In this document: positions 26,011-34,969 of the stretch, piece after piece | Numbering within the stretch: the stretch's first letter is position 1 | How the letters are laid out: each line of letters begins with the position of its first letter | NCBI GenBank assembly: GCA_024279495.1 | Contig: JAJRRL010000040.1 | Coordinates: 1 to 64,000 of the forward strand | Reading direction: 5' to 3' | Source of the DNA: Gammaproteobacteria bacterium | Lineage (GTDB): Bacteria; Pseudomonadota; Gammaproteobacteria; JAJRRL01 | Length of the DNA: 64,000 nt | Notes under the pieces: model-generated | Told to the model about the DNA's origin: nothing | What the model saw: only the letters and a program-made list of their open reading frames with translations | Databases searched by the model: none | Made by a program: the position numbers and the translations under genes

Positions 26011-27642
26011 ATGAAAAAACACAGGTTTATTACGGCAGCATCAGTTATCACATTAATGTGCGCCGGTCAGGTTTTTTCAGCTCATGCTGAACAACCCAAA
26101 CACAAGTCTGCTTTGAGCTCTAAGCTTCCTGCAGATTTTACAGATCAATCCCATGTTGACGATATAGAAAAGCATATCCCAAAAAATGCACCTGCACCTA
26201 GAAAAAAACCAAATCCTCGCCGTCAAAAAAACGAATTGAAAAAAGCAAAAGCAATGCTTAAAGAAATTAAGTTGAGCCCGCCTATTCAGACAATGCGAAC
26301 ATTGCCAGGTTCTCATCCACTTTTTGGTATAAGTGTCGAGGGCTTTAGGGGAAGCCGCAAAGGTAATTATGATTCTATGTTTAGGGTGACGGATGTTTCA
26401 AATGATGACATTGTTAGTCCAACGACGACTCTTTTGTCTCGTACAACGCTTTCAAACTTTAATGCGAGCTGGGGATGGGCGGTTGATCTAGATTATCAAT
26501 TCACCAAAGGGTCAGATGTCTTTTTTTCATACCGTAATAGTCAAGAGAAAACAGATCTTACAAGTAATGTCTATTCGTCATTAGGAAGCATTGAGGCAAA
26601 CATTATCTCGGGAACTTACTATCGCAATTCGGGTGATTGGAACTTTATTTACTCAGATGGTTATAGTATTGGTGGTTCTGCAGGGCTTGGAAAAACTTTT
26701 TCTTATCTGGTTGCAACGGACACTCTGACGGAGCAAGGTGAATTTTCTTATCAGCAAGCTAATGTTGGGTGGGGGCATCTGTTTTCACTAACTAGCTCAT
26801 TCCACATACATCCTTATTTAGGCTTAGCTTGGCGTCATATTGGATACAAAGATAGAATGACCTTTACCTCGATTGGAGCTAGAAGTGGTGGGGCACCTGT
26901 TAGTGGAACAGATTACATTGCGACTGGGACAACAGTTACTAGCCATCAAACAATACTCACGCTCGATGGTGAGAACGTTCAAGAGTTACAGCATGGAGAC
27001 ATGCAGGTGGATATTGGTGGTTCGGGAACAGTTTATTTTTCTAAAACATCGACCGCAGCGGATACCTATTATTTGGTCGATAATTCAGCGTACGATACGA
27101 CGTTATCGACTTTGCTTCCGAGCTATACGAGCAAGTTCAGCGGGGTTGGGCCGAAACTAGGTTTTGATACTTCTTTCTCCCTTGGTTCGCATGTATCTTT
27201 CCGAACTGGCATTGCGATGGCAATGCCTTATGCTAAATTAAAAACGCATGGTTATACTACGGATTTCACGATTCGTGATATTCAATCAGGTGGTAACCAT
27301 ATTAACTCAACAACAGGGTCGTACTTGCAGACTAATGTTAATTTGCAAGCAGAATCTGGCGATAGAGCAGCTTTTAGCTTCTCTTCCCATAAAATTATTC
27401 CTGAAATGGAATTGAATATTGGTTTGCGATTTACTGCTCATACAAAGCAGCAAAGTAGAGCTGGTGGTTATTTGGATAAATCCATGCCGGAGAATGCGTC
27501 TGATTGCTATTTTGAGATAGGTTATCGCGCCATTAAAGATTGGAGTGCGGTGGAAAATATTGACTTGGCTACTGAGACCTTAACGGGAGCTCGGAATGTG
27601 ACTAATCAGGGTGTATATCTAAAAGCCGGCGTTGACTTTTAG
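26011..27642 (+). CDS. Outer-membrane porin paralogue with basic N-terminal extension
   Basis: This 543-residue third member has the same barrel landmarks: FNASWGWAVDLDYQFTKGSD near residue 150, GWGHLFSLTSSFHIHPYLG near 250, YTSKFSGVGPKLGFDTSFSL near 371, an EIGYRAIKDWSAV segment near 508 and a C-terminal strand ending VYLKAGVDF. Between the signal peptide (ending SAHAE near 27) and the barrel is an extra segment of roughly 80 residues rich in Lys, Arg and Pro (for example APAPRKKPNPRRQKNELKKA), absent from copies 1 and 2. This may be a periplasmic or peptidoglycan-contacting region (inference). The gene is more diverged and lacks the duplicated leader. It has a GGAGG site before the ATG. Confidence 0.8.
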   Translation: MKKHRFITAASVITLMCAGQVFSAHAEQPKHKSALSSKLPADFTDQSHVDDIEKHIPKNAPAPRKKPNPRRQKNELKKAKAMLKEIKLSPPIQTMRTLPGSHPLFGISVEGFRGSRKGNYDSMFRVTDVSNDDIVSPTTTLLSRTTLSNFNASWGWAVDLDYQFTKGSDVFFSYRNSQEKTDLTSNVYSSLGSIEANIISGTYYRNSGDWNFIYSDGYSIGGSAGLGKTFSYLVATDTLTEQGEFSYQQANVGWGHLFSLTSSFHIHPYLGLAWRHIGYKDRMTFTSIGARSGGAPVSGTDYIATGTTVTSHQTILTLDGENVQELQHGDMQVDIGGSGTVYFSKTSTAADTYYLVDNSAYDTTLSTLLPSYTSKFSGVGPKLGFDTSFSLGSHVSFRTGIAMAMPYAKLKTHGYTTDFTIRDIQSGGNHINSTTGSYLQTNVNLQAESGDRAAFSFSSHKIIPEMELNIGLRFTAHTKQQSRAGGYLDKSMPENASDCYFEIGYRAIKDWSAVENIDLATETLTGARNVTNQGVYLKAGVDF

Positions 27643-28227
27643 GGTTGGTTTGAAGAGCTGCTTTGTCTCTCTTTCTTTGCTTGCACCGTTGAAAAGCGGT
27701 GTCGAGTTTGCGCTTCCGATAAATAAAATAGCCCCAGCCACTTGTCATCCAAAGGCAATGTAATGACGTAGGGGACCCAGGCTTGATCCGTTGTTACAAC
27801 GTAACAACTAGCGATCTTTAAAAATCCAATCCTAACATTATTGTGAGCTCAACGCTGCACACTGCTGCGAAAAATAAAGCTTAAATCTTCAGATAGGTTT
27901 GAAAAATTAAAGTTTATATAGATCCTTAGTTCATGCTTCGCGCGAACTGGATCGAAGCTAGGCCCCCTACGTCACGAAAGTTCCTGGGGGTGACAAGTGG
28001 GAGGGGAGTCGTGAGTTCAACTCTGCACACTGATGTGATAAATATAACTTAAACCCTGCAAACTGCTTTTAGAAACAAAGTGACAAACTCAACATAATCG
28101 TACATTACCCTGGGCCCCGTTTTCCAACGGGGTGACAAGTGGGAAGGGATTCGTGAGCTCAACGCTGCACATTGCTGTGAAAAACAAAGCATAAATCTGC
28201 AGGCTGCTTTTAAGTGTTGTGGTGGGC
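27643..28227. repeat. Repeat-filled gap, R1 composite element and fragments
   Basis: No gene is seen. A plus R1 half-element (27744-27820) and a minus half-element (27918-27995) face each other and form a composite of about 250 bp ending TGACAAGTGGG. A left-hand hairpin module (CACCGTTGAAAAGCGGTGTC) precedes it at about 27682-27701. A separate CCCCGTTTTCCAACGGGG hairpin ending in GTGACAAG lies at 28115-28138. Confidence 0.85.
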
Positions 28228-28512
28228 TTACAACATCAGCTTGAAATCAGCATGCTCAGCCAGGTTTTGTTTAAGTGTTGTGAGGGTGTTTTCATCGGTT
28301 AAATGCAAGGTCACTGTAAAAGAAGTGAAGCGGCCTTCGCTGCTATCTTTTTTGTTCCAAGCGCTGTCTTTTGTATTAGGGAAGTGATGCAAAACACGGC
28401 TTTTCACAAAGCTGTTAAAGTCTTCGCTGTCTTGCCCAATGATCTTCACTAGAAAGTCGCAAGGGAGTGTGATTTTAGGATTTTGTTCTGTCATGTTTTC
28501 GGGTCTCGGCAT
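28228..28512 (-). CDS. ybeD: YbeD/DUF493 family protein
   Basis: This 94-residue protein belongs to the YbeD (DUF493) family of small ferredoxin-like fold proteins usually found between dacA and lipB. The segment PCDFLVKIIGQ near residue 16 and the closing KQNLAEHADFKLML are typical. The molecular role of the family is not settled. The start at 28512 is supported by AGGAAAG five bases upstream, and the frame overlaps the end of the aminotransferase gene by 38 bp. lipB does not follow; repeats do. Confidence 0.85.
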   Translation of the reverse strand: MPRPENMTEQNPKITLPCDFLVKIIGQDSEDFNSFVKSRVLHHFPNTKDSAWNKKDSSEGRFTSFTVTLHLTDENTLTTLKQNLAEHADFKLML

Positions 28513-29350
28513 TTTTTCTTTCCTGGAAGGCTTTCATCAAGGCTTTGCATACAGGGCCAACGATTCCATCACCAACCGGTTTGTGGTTTAAGCTGATGAC
28601 AGGGTAAATGTCTTTGCGAGAGCCGGTGATCCAAATTTCACTGCATTGCTTTAAGCTATTTTCGTGGATCTGCTCTTCTCGACAAGGAGTGCCGAGATAA
28701 GCCGCTGTTTGAATGATAAGTTCGCGGGTGATCCCTGGTAAAATAGAAGAGCTTAGAGGGGGGGTGATGATTTCATTATCTATGACAACAAACACATTAC
28801 TGGTTGTGCCTTCTTGCACCCAGTGATCACGCACTTGGATGGCTTCGTAACAGGATTGTTCTTGGGCTTCGTAGCAAGCTAATATATTAGGCAGCAAAGA
28901 AGTGCCTTTGTAAGAACAATTTTGTCGTCGTCTGTCTTCAACGGTGATAGCGGTGATGCCTTCAATAAGAGGGTCCTCTTTGGGAAGGGGGATCCAAAAC
29001 ATAACAACAGTAGGTGTTAGGTTTTCTGGAGGGCGATGTTTTCTTTCGCCGTGATTACCGCGGGTGACGTGAATATAAATGCTGCCATTGTACGTCTTGT
29101 CGGCACCATTTTTCTTTAGGAAAGACTCACATAAGGAGAGCCATTCAGCTTCTGTGAAAGGTGATCGAATACGAATGGCGTTAGCGCTATGGATGAGACG
29201 TTGAATGTGTTCATGCGCTGTAAAGAACTGCCCATTTAAAACAGGCACCATGTCGTAGACACTATCTGAAAATAAAAAACCACGATCAAACACCGATATA
29301 GTTGCTTCTTCTTTGGGGAAGTAGTCTCCGTTAATATAAACGAGGTCCAT
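28475..29350 (-). CDS. dat: D-amino acid aminotransferase
   Basis: This is a PLP-dependent fold-type IV aminotransferase, most likely making D-amino acids (D-Ala/D-Glu) for peptidoglycan. The 291 residues start at MDLVYINGDYFP. ISVFDRGFLFSDSVYD near 18-33 is the family segment. YKGTSLLPNILACYEAQ near 143 carries the probable PLP lysine, EGTTSNVFVV lies near 175, and PGITRELII near 200 is a late conserved motif. The start is the ATG 2 bp after the dacA stop; a longer frame into dacA is unlikely. The neighbours dacA and ybeD support a cell-wall role. A branched-chain specificity is the main alternative. Confidence 0.9.
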   Translation of the reverse strand: MDLVYINGDYFPKEEATISVFDRGFLFSDSVYDMVPVLNGQFFTAHEHIQRLIHSANAIRIRSPFTEAEWLSLCESFLKKNGADKTYNGSIYIHVTRGNHGERKHRPPENLTPTVVMFWIPLPKEDPLIEGITAITVEDRRRQNCSYKGTSLLPNILACYEAQEQSCYEAIQVRDHWVQEGTTSNVFVVIDNEIITPPLSSSILPGITRELIIQTAAYLGTPCREEQIHENSLKQCSEIWITGSRKDIYPVISLNHKPVGDGIVGPVCKALMKAFQERKNAETRKHDRTKS

Positions 29351-29352
29351 GT

Positions 29353-30546
29353 TTAATTGCCTTTTTTGTCGGAAGAGCTCATCCAAGATAATACCCAGTC
29401 GCGTGTTCTCTGCCAGAGATTACCAACGGGATCATTTTCTAAGGCTACCAGTGGAATAGTTTTTCTTGGAACGCCATTTAAGGTGAGTGTAATTTTTCCG
29501 TAGGTGTTTCCTTTAACGATAGGTGCAAACAAGCGATCATGGTTAAACGCGACGTTTGCTTGTAAATCACGGTAGTGACCTCTGGGAATAACAACGGATA
29601 GAGGCGTATTTAAACCCATAGCGGCTGTTCTTATTTTTCCTTTCCAAATGCGTGGTGTGACTAGCGTTTGCTTGGCTTCAAAGAGAGTGTGTCTTTCGAA
29701 AAAGTGATAGCCAAAGTTAAGGAGTTGTTGTGATGTGTTGGCTCGTTCCATGTCTGATTTGGCGCCCATTACGACGCTAAATAAACGCATGCTATTTTTG
29801 TTTTCAGAGGAGACCAAGCAGTAGCCCGCGCTATCGGTATGACCAGTTTTCATGCCGTCGATATGAGCGTCTCGCCATAACAAGCGGTTTCGGTTGGGCT
29901 GTTTGATATGATTGAAGCTAAACCATTTCTTGGAGAAGTAGTGATAGTATTCAGGGAAGGTATTGTGGATGCTTCGAGCTAATACTGAGAGATCATACGC
30001 AGAGCTGACGTGGCCTGAGTGTGGTAGGCCTGTCACGTTGTCAAAGTGAGAGTCATTCATGTCTAAGTGTTTTGCTTGTGCGTTCATGAGAGCAACAAAG
30101 TTATCGGTTGATCCACTGACATACTCAGCCATGGCGACGCAAGCATCGTTACCAGATTCCACAATAATGCCTTGGATAAGTTTATCAACAGACACATTGC
30201 TAGAAGGTTTCAAGAACATGCGTGAACCGCCAGTGTGCCATGCCTTGTTTGAAACCAGGACTTTGTCGTCTAAGCTAATTTGGTTACGCTGTAGAGCATC
30301 GAAGATCACGTAAAGTGTCATGAGCTTAGTTAGACTGGCAGGAGCTAGCTTTTTGTGAGGGTTCTTTGAGGCAAGTTCGTAGCCGTGGTCATCTACCAAA
30401 ATGTAAGAGCTCACAGGAAGAGAAGGGCTTTTGGGGAGGACGATGGGCGGAGCGTTAGGTGCAGGGGTAGCAATTAAGGCGGTTTGAGCGAAAGAAGAGG
30501 TAAGCGTAGCGCTCAGGAGGAAGATTTTGATGAGAGGTCGAAGCAT
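29353..30546 (-). CDS. dacA: D-alanyl-D-alanine carboxypeptidase DacA (PBP5/6)
   Basis: This penicillin-binding carboxypeptidase removes the terminal D-Ala from peptidoglycan stem peptides in the periplasm. The 397 residues have a signal peptide (to about residue 20). The catalytic SxxK lies in PASLTKLMTLYV near 90, SGN in VESGNDACVAM near 153 and KTG in GMKTGHTDSAGYC near 232. A C-terminal beta-rich PBP5 domain follows, and an amphipathic helix ends the protein (WQRTRDWVLSWM) for membrane association. AAGGAG lies eight bases before the ATG. It is the first gene of dacA-dat-ybeD. Confidence 0.95.
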   Translation of the reverse strand: MLRPLIKIFLLSATLTSSFAQTALIATPAPNAPPIVLPKSPSLPVSSYILVDDHGYELASKNPHKKLAPASLTKLMTLYVIFDALQRNQISLDDKVLVSNKAWHTGGSRMFLKPSSNVSVDKLIQGIIVESGNDACVAMAEYVSGSTDNFVALMNAQAKHLDMNDSHFDNVTGLPHSGHVSSAYDLSVLARSIHNTFPEYYHYFSKKWFSFNHIKQPNRNRLLWRDAHIDGMKTGHTDSAGYCLVSSENKNSMRLFSVVMGAKSDMERANTSQQLLNFGYHFFERHTLFEAKQTLVTPRIWKGKIRTAAMGLNTPLSVVIPRGHYRDLQANVAFNHDRLFAPIVKGNTYGKITLTLNGVPRKTIPLVALENDPVGNLWQRTRDWVLSWMSSSDKKGN

Positions 30547-30751
30547 GGAAAGGACTCCTTATTTAAATGGGTTCTGAACGGGCCATTGTGCCACACTGAT
30601 TTAGGGATGTCACTGCAGCGTGAGTGCAAGCTTGTTCATTACCTTTAACTATGAGGTGGTACCAGGTATGGGGCGCTACCAGGCCTTCGACCTTGCAATT
30701 TCCGCTTGCCCTCGTATAATGGTCGAAATTTTAACAACTCAGGGAGCTCGC

Positions 30752-31177
30752 ATGGCTATCCAAACTACTTTATCTATCATCAAACCAGACGCTGTTGCAA
30801 AAGGTCACATTGGTGCGATTTATCAACGTTTTCAAGAAACTGGTCTAACAGTTGTGGCTGCAAAGATGATGCATCTCACGCGTGAGCAGGCAGAAGGATT
30901 CTACGCTGTTCATAAAGAACGTCCATTTTTCAAAGACTTGGTTGAATTCATGATTTCTGGTCGTGTGATGGTTCAAGCTCTGCGTGGCGACAATGCAGTA
31001 TCTGCTTACCGTGACTTGATGGGCGCAACTAACCCTGCTGAAGCTGCTCCAGGTACTTTGCGCGCTGATTTTGCAGAATCCATCGATGCCAATGCTGTTC
31101 ATGGTTCAGATAGCGAAGAAAACTCAGCCATTGAAGCAGCTTTCTTTTTCGGCGAACTTCCAGCTGAAGGCGAGTAA
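30752..31177 (+). CDS. ndk: Nucleoside diphosphate kinase
   Basis: Ndk transfers the gamma phosphate between nucleoside triphosphates and diphosphates through a phosphohistidine. The 141 residues match the family. Visible motifs are [18 protein letters not shown] at the N-terminus, the [10 protein letters not shown] segment near 52, and [20 protein letters not shown] near 104 with the catalytic His. The start is the ATG at 30752 behind AGGGAG; an upstream extension of the frame is not part of the family. It is followed 4 bp later by rlmN. Confidence 0.96.
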   Translation: MAIQTTLSIIKPDAVAKGHIGAIYQRFQETGLTVVAAKMMHLTREQAEGFYAVHKERPFFKDLVEFMISGRVMVQALRGDNAVSAYRDLMGATNPAEAAPGTLRADFAESIDANAVHGSDSEENSAIEAAFFFGELPAEGE

Positions 31178-31181
31178 ATTC

Positions 31182-32312
31182 ATGTCAGCTTCACTTCCAG
31201 ACAGCGACATAGCCGCTGAAGATCAAAAAGAACGCTTGAATTTACTCGATTTTACCGAGGAAGGTTTGGGTGATCTGTTGCAGTCTTGGGGTGAGCCGCG
31301 ATATCGCGCACGGCAAATCATTCAATGGATGCACCAAAGGCGTGTCCTTGATGTCGATGCCATGACAGATCTTAGCAAGACCTTGCGTGCTCGTTTGAGC
31401 GAGTCTGTTTGTTTTAAGTTGCCTGAATTTTCAGAAGAGCATTGTTCACGTGATGGGACTCGTAAATGGCTATGCCAGCTTGCTGGAGGCCCTGTTGTTG
31501 AAACTGTTTATATTCCAGAAGGTAATCGAGGCACTCTTTGTATATCGTCGCAAGTGGGTTGTGCATTAAATTGTACTTTTTGCTCCACAGGCCGGCAAGG
31601 CTTCGATCGCAATCTGTCTCAATCTGAAATTATTGGGCAAGTGTGGTTGGCCCAGCATAGGCTTGCTGAGCTGGACGCCGGTAATAAGATCACTAATGTG
31701 GTTTTTATGGGGATGGGTGAGCCCTTGCTTAACTACGACCCTGTGGTTGGAACTTTGCAATTGCTGTTGTCTGACTACGCTTATGGCCTTTCAAAATACC
31801 GAGTAACCGTGAGTACGTCTGGTTTGGTTCCGCAAATCAATCAACTTAAAAACGATACCACGGCAGCTTTGGCTATCTCTTTGCATGCGCCTAACGATGA
31901 GCTGCGTACTGAGTTAGTGCCAATTAACAAAAAATATCCCTTAGCCATGCTAATTCAAGCGTGTCGAGATTACTTCCCTGAAGGAACGTCTCGTCATATT
32001 ATGTTCGAATATGTGATGTTGGCTGGTGTTAATGATCAAATACCACAGGCAAAGGCCTTGGCCAGATTACTTGAAGGTGTGTCAGCGAAAATTAACTTAA
32101 TTCCCTTTAATTCGCATCCTGGCGCGCGCTATACCTGTTCTTCAAGAGAGCAAATTGAGGCATTTAGAGATGTGTTGCAGAAAGCGGGTTACATTGCCAC
32201 CATTCGAAGAACTCGCGGTGAGGATGTAGATGGGGCCTGCGGTCAACTGGCTGGAGACTTTCAAGACAGAACAGGGCGGAAAGTGCGCTGGATCAAACGG
32301 GATAAAAATTAG
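31182..32312 (+). CDS. rlmN: 23S rRNA/tRNA m2A methyltransferase RlmN
   Basis: This radical-SAM enzyme methylates C2 of A2503 in 23S rRNA and A37 in some tRNAs. The 376 residues carry the radical-SAM cysteine motif CALNCTFCSTG near residue 126, GMGEPLLNYD near 180, the SLHAPNDELR segment near 233 and the late Cys region RGEDVDGACGQL near 345 that forms the methyl-carrying cysteine. The start lies 4 bp after the ndk stop with an AAGGCGAG site. In many gammaproteobacteria pilF and rodZ follow; here a repeat and a rodZ-like gene follow. Confidence 0.95.
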   Translation: MSASLPDSDIAAEDQKERLNLLDFTEEGLGDLLQSWGEPRYRARQIIQWMHQRRVLDVDAMTDLSKTLRARLSESVCFKLPEFSEEHCSRDGTRKWLCQLAGGPVVETVYIPEGNRGTLCISSQVGCALNCTFCSTGRQGFDRNLSQSEIIGQVWLAQHRLAELDAGNKITNVVFMGMGEPLLNYDPVVGTLQLLLSDYAYGLSKYRVTVSTSGLVPQINQLKNDTTAALAISLHAPNDELRTELVPINKKYPLAMLIQACRDYFPEGTSRHIMFEYVMLAGVNDQIPQAKALARLLEGVSAKINLIPFNSHPGARYTCSSREQIEAFRDVLQKAGYIATIRRTRGEDVDGACGQLAGDFQDRTGRKVRWIKRDKN

Positions 32313-32328
32313 CGTGTTGTTTATTTAG

Positions 32329-32402
32329 AAAGATCCTAGTTGTATTTCGTAACAACGGATCAAGCCTGGCCCCCGACGTCACGAAAGTTCCTGGGGGTGA
32401 CA
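32329..32402 (-). repeat. R1 half-element between rlmN and rodZ-like gene
   Basis: This is a solo minus-orientation R1 copy from AAAGATCCTAG to CTGGGGGTGACA, with the hairpin arm GTTGTATTTCGTAACAAC. It begins 16 bp after the rlmN stop and occupies the place where pilF often lies in related gene orders. Confidence 0.85.
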
Positions 32403-32517
32403 CATGATTGGTCAAAAGTGGGGATTTCTTATTGCATGCGCAGGGTTTAGATGGTTGAGATTTGTTGGTCAGTCTGTGATACTACAGCTCTTTAGAGAGA
32501 GGGCAATAGGAGCCACG

Positions 32518-33105
32518 ATGACAGAACTCATTACGCCAACACCGGTTTCTTCGGTGAATCACCAAAGCGGCGACGTGCGTGAGCGAACATCGCTTGGTGT
32601 TGAGCTTGCATCGGCCAGAAAGCGCCTTCCTTCACAGCCAAGCATTGAGGTTGTGGCTAAGCAACTTAATTTGAGTGTGCATACTATCGAATGTCTAGAG
32701 AGCGATCAGTTCGATGAGTTACCACCACGTTTATTTGTTCGGGGTTATATTCGGGCTTATGCAGGTCTTTTAGGCTTGCCTACAGAAAAAATATTACGCC
32801 GATTTGATGTGCTTTATCCAGTAAAAGTAGAGGCTCCTGTTGCAGCGCCAGAGTTTGTTAGTATGCGCATGAAAAAGCCTTCCGCCCGAGTTCGTCGTCG
32901 CCTAAAAAGGCGTTCTAAAACACGCTGGGGTAGGCGATGTTTTTTATTTTTGGCTTTGCTTACCGCTTCTTTTTTCGTGTTTCGCTGGGTGAAAAGTGGG
33001 GCAACTGAAGCAGGTTTATCGACTAACACGGTCTCTTTAAATGGCTCACAAGCCGCGTCATCTAGGCCTTTAGTTTTGCGGCGAAACATGCCAGAGAGTG
33101 ATTAA
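32518..33105 (+). CDS. rodZ: Short RodZ-like helix-turn-helix membrane protein
   Basis: This 195-residue protein has the RodZ N-terminal helix-turn-helix (SLGVELASARKRLPSQPSIE near residues 24-43, then SDQFDELPPRLFVRGYIRAY near 62-81). A basic stretch near 117-138 is followed by one transmembrane helix (CFLFLALLTASFFVFRWV near 141-158) and a short periplasmic tail of about 37 residues. RodZ links the MreB cytoskeleton to the membrane. The usual periplasmic beta domain is absent, so the protein is about 140 residues shorter than the E. coli one. The start has AGGAG five bases upstream. Its place before hisS matches common gene order. Confidence 0.8.
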   Translation: MTELITPTPVSSVNHQSGDVRERTSLGVELASARKRLPSQPSIEVVAKQLNLSVHTIECLESDQFDELPPRLFVRGYIRAYAGLLGLPTEKILRRFDVLYPVKVEAPVAAPEFVSMRMKKPSARVRRRLKRRSKTRWGRRCFLFLALLTASFFVFRWVKSGATEAGLSTNTVSLNGSQAASSRPLVLRRNMPESD

Positions 33106-33108
33106 TCC

Positions 33109-34374
33109 ATGGGTAATGTATTGAAGGCCATTCGAGGAACTAAAGACATGTTGCCAGAGGAATCTCCTTATTGGCAGCACGTTGAGTCTTTGTTTCGTGA
33201 TGTGGTGAGCGCTTACGATTACCAAGAAATCAGAACACCCGTTTTGGAAGAGACGGCTTTGTTTTCGAGAAGTATCGGCAATGAAACCGATATTGTTTCA
33301 AAAGAGATGTATAGTTTCGAAGATAGAAATGGCGACTCTTTAAGTTTGCGACCTGAAGGAACGGCTTGTGTTGTGCGAGCTGGTATTCAAGCAGGTTTAT
33401 TTCACAACCAATGGCAGCGCCTGTGGTATGTGGGCCCGATGTTTCGTCATGAAAGGCCACAAAAGGGGCGTTATCGTCAATTTCATCATGCAGGCGTTGA
33501 GGCCTATGGCTATGTAGGTTCTGCTATAGAAGCAGAGGTGATAGCCATTAGCCATGAGCTATTGAATCGCTTGGGTATCTTAGATGAGGTTACTTGTCAG
33601 ATAAATCATTTGGGTGAGGCCTCAGAAAGGGCTGCTTTTAGAGAAGCCTTGGTTGATTATCTTACTCCACATAAAAATAAACTCGATGAAGACAGTCAGC
33701 GTCGTTTAAGCACTAATCCTTTACGTATCCTAGATTCTAAAGTGCCAGCTACTCAAGAGCTGCTCCAAGATGCTCCTACATTAATGGATTTTCTATCCGA
33801 TGAATCTCGCGAGCATTTGTCACAATTGCAAGAGATGTTGTCGTCTTTGGGTATTCAAACAGTTGTGAACCCAAGTTTGGTTAGAGGTTTGGATTATTAC
33901 ACAGGTGTTGTGTTTGAGTGGGTGACTGAGTCTTTAGGTGCTCAGGGAACAGTTTGCGCCGGTGGACGTTATGACGGCTTGGTAGAGCAGCTTGGTGGTC
34001 GAGCAACGCCAGCTTTTGGTTTTGCAGCAGGTTTGGAGCGACTTATCTTGATTTTACAGGAGCGAGATGAGCTTACGTCTGTACCTGATTTATGTGTCAT
34101 TCCAGGAAACCCTGCCTTTATGCCCACCACTCTTGAAGTAGCCTCTTTACTTCGAGAGCATTTTCCAGCTTGGCGTGTGTCATCGCAGTTGGCTGGAAGA
34201 AGTTTAAAAGCAACAATGAAACAAGTATTTCAGTTAAACCCCAGATATACCTGCGTTATCAGTACAGATGAATCAGGAATGCATTATTTTGATGTAAAAA
34301 ATCTGGAAACACGAGAATCACGGTCTTGTTCAACGCAAACAGACCTGATCGATTTCTTAAGGGAGAACACATAA
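33109..34374 (+). CDS. hisS: Histidyl-tRNA synthetase
   Basis: This class II aminoacyl-tRNA synthetase charges tRNA-His. The 421 residues match. Visible parts are IRGTKDMLPEESPYW at the N-terminus, the motif 2 region FRHERPQKGRYRQFHHAGVE near 112, the histidine-specific RGLDYYTGVVFE near 260 and motif 3 GFAAGLERLILIL near 304. A C-terminal anticodon-binding domain starts near 325. It starts 3 bp after the rodZ-like stop, and yfgM starts 1 bp after it, so the three form an operon. ispG, often located between rodZ and hisS, is absent. Confidence 0.96.
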   Translation: MGNVLKAIRGTKDMLPEESPYWQHVESLFRDVVSAYDYQEIRTPVLEETALFSRSIGNETDIVSKEMYSFEDRNGDSLSLRPEGTACVVRAGIQAGLFHNQWQRLWYVGPMFRHERPQKGRYRQFHHAGVEAYGYVGSAIEAEVIAISHELLNRLGILDEVTCQINHLGEASERAAFREALVDYLTPHKNKLDEDSQRRLSTNPLRILDSKVPATQELLQDAPTLMDFLSDESREHLSQLQEMLSSLGIQTVVNPSLVRGLDYYTGVVFEWVTESLGAQGTVCAGGRYDGLVEQLGGRATPAFGFAAGLERLILILQERDELTSVPDLCVIPGNPAFMPTTLEVASLLREHFPAWRVSSQLAGRSLKATMKQVFQLNPRYTCVISTDESGMHYFDVKNLETRESRSCSTQTDLIDFLRENT

Positions 34375-34375
34375 T

Positions 34376-34969
34376 ATGGATCATTTAGAAGATCAAGCGC
34401 AGGCGGCCAAGGTTAAGGTTTTTTGGAACGAGACAGGGAAATATTTACTTCTGGCTGTTATTGTTGGATTGATGTTGAGTTTTGTATGGAAGTATTGGAA
34501 GCATCGTCAAGTCATTCAAGAGCAGCAAGCGTCTGCTTTATACATGACGGTGGTTAATCATGAGAAAGGTAAATCTACGCTTAATGAGCATGTCTTGAAT
34601 GTGCTGGTGAACCAACATCCAAAATCTATTTATAGCGTGATGGCTCAGCTTGATGCTGCTGGTTTTTCGGTTAAGAAAGGCCGGTATAAAAAAGCAGAAA
34701 TCTCTTATCAGTGGGTAATCGACCATGCTAAAGCACCTGCTTATCAAGCATTGGCAAGCTGTCGATTGGCTCGTCTCTTGTTAGCACAGAATCATCCGAA
34801 AAAAGCCTTAGCGGTGTTAGACCTTGTGTCTGATAAAGCTTTTGTTGCGCAGATTAGTATTTTGCGTGCTCGAGCGTATGGACAGCTTGGACGTAAAGTG
34901 GAAGCAGAAAAAGAGCGAGCTAAGGCTAAGCGCGGGTTTGGCGGGCGTGTGCCAGCCTGGCTTATATAG
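34376..34969 (+). CDS. yfgM: YfgM-family tetratricopeptide membrane protein
   Basis: This 197-residue protein has one N-terminal transmembrane helix (YLLLAVIVGLMLSFVWKYW near 23-41) and a periplasmic TPR-like helical domain (KKGRYKKAEISYQWVIDHAK near 98-117, ASCRLARLLLAQNHPKKALA near 124-143). YfgM in E. coli associates with the SecYEG translocon and periplasmic chaperones. Its position directly after hisS is the conserved one. bamB and der, which commonly follow, are not present; a repeat-filled gap follows instead. Confidence 0.87.
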   Translation: MDHLEDQAQAAKVKVFWNETGKYLLLAVIVGLMLSFVWKYWKHRQVIQEQQASALYMTVVNHEKGKSTLNEHVLNVLVNQHPKSIYSVMAQLDAAGFSVKKGRYKKAEISYQWVIDHAKAPAYQALASCRLARLLLAQNHPKKALAVLDLVSDKAFVAQISILRARAYGQLGRKVEAEKERAKAKRGFGGRVPAWLI

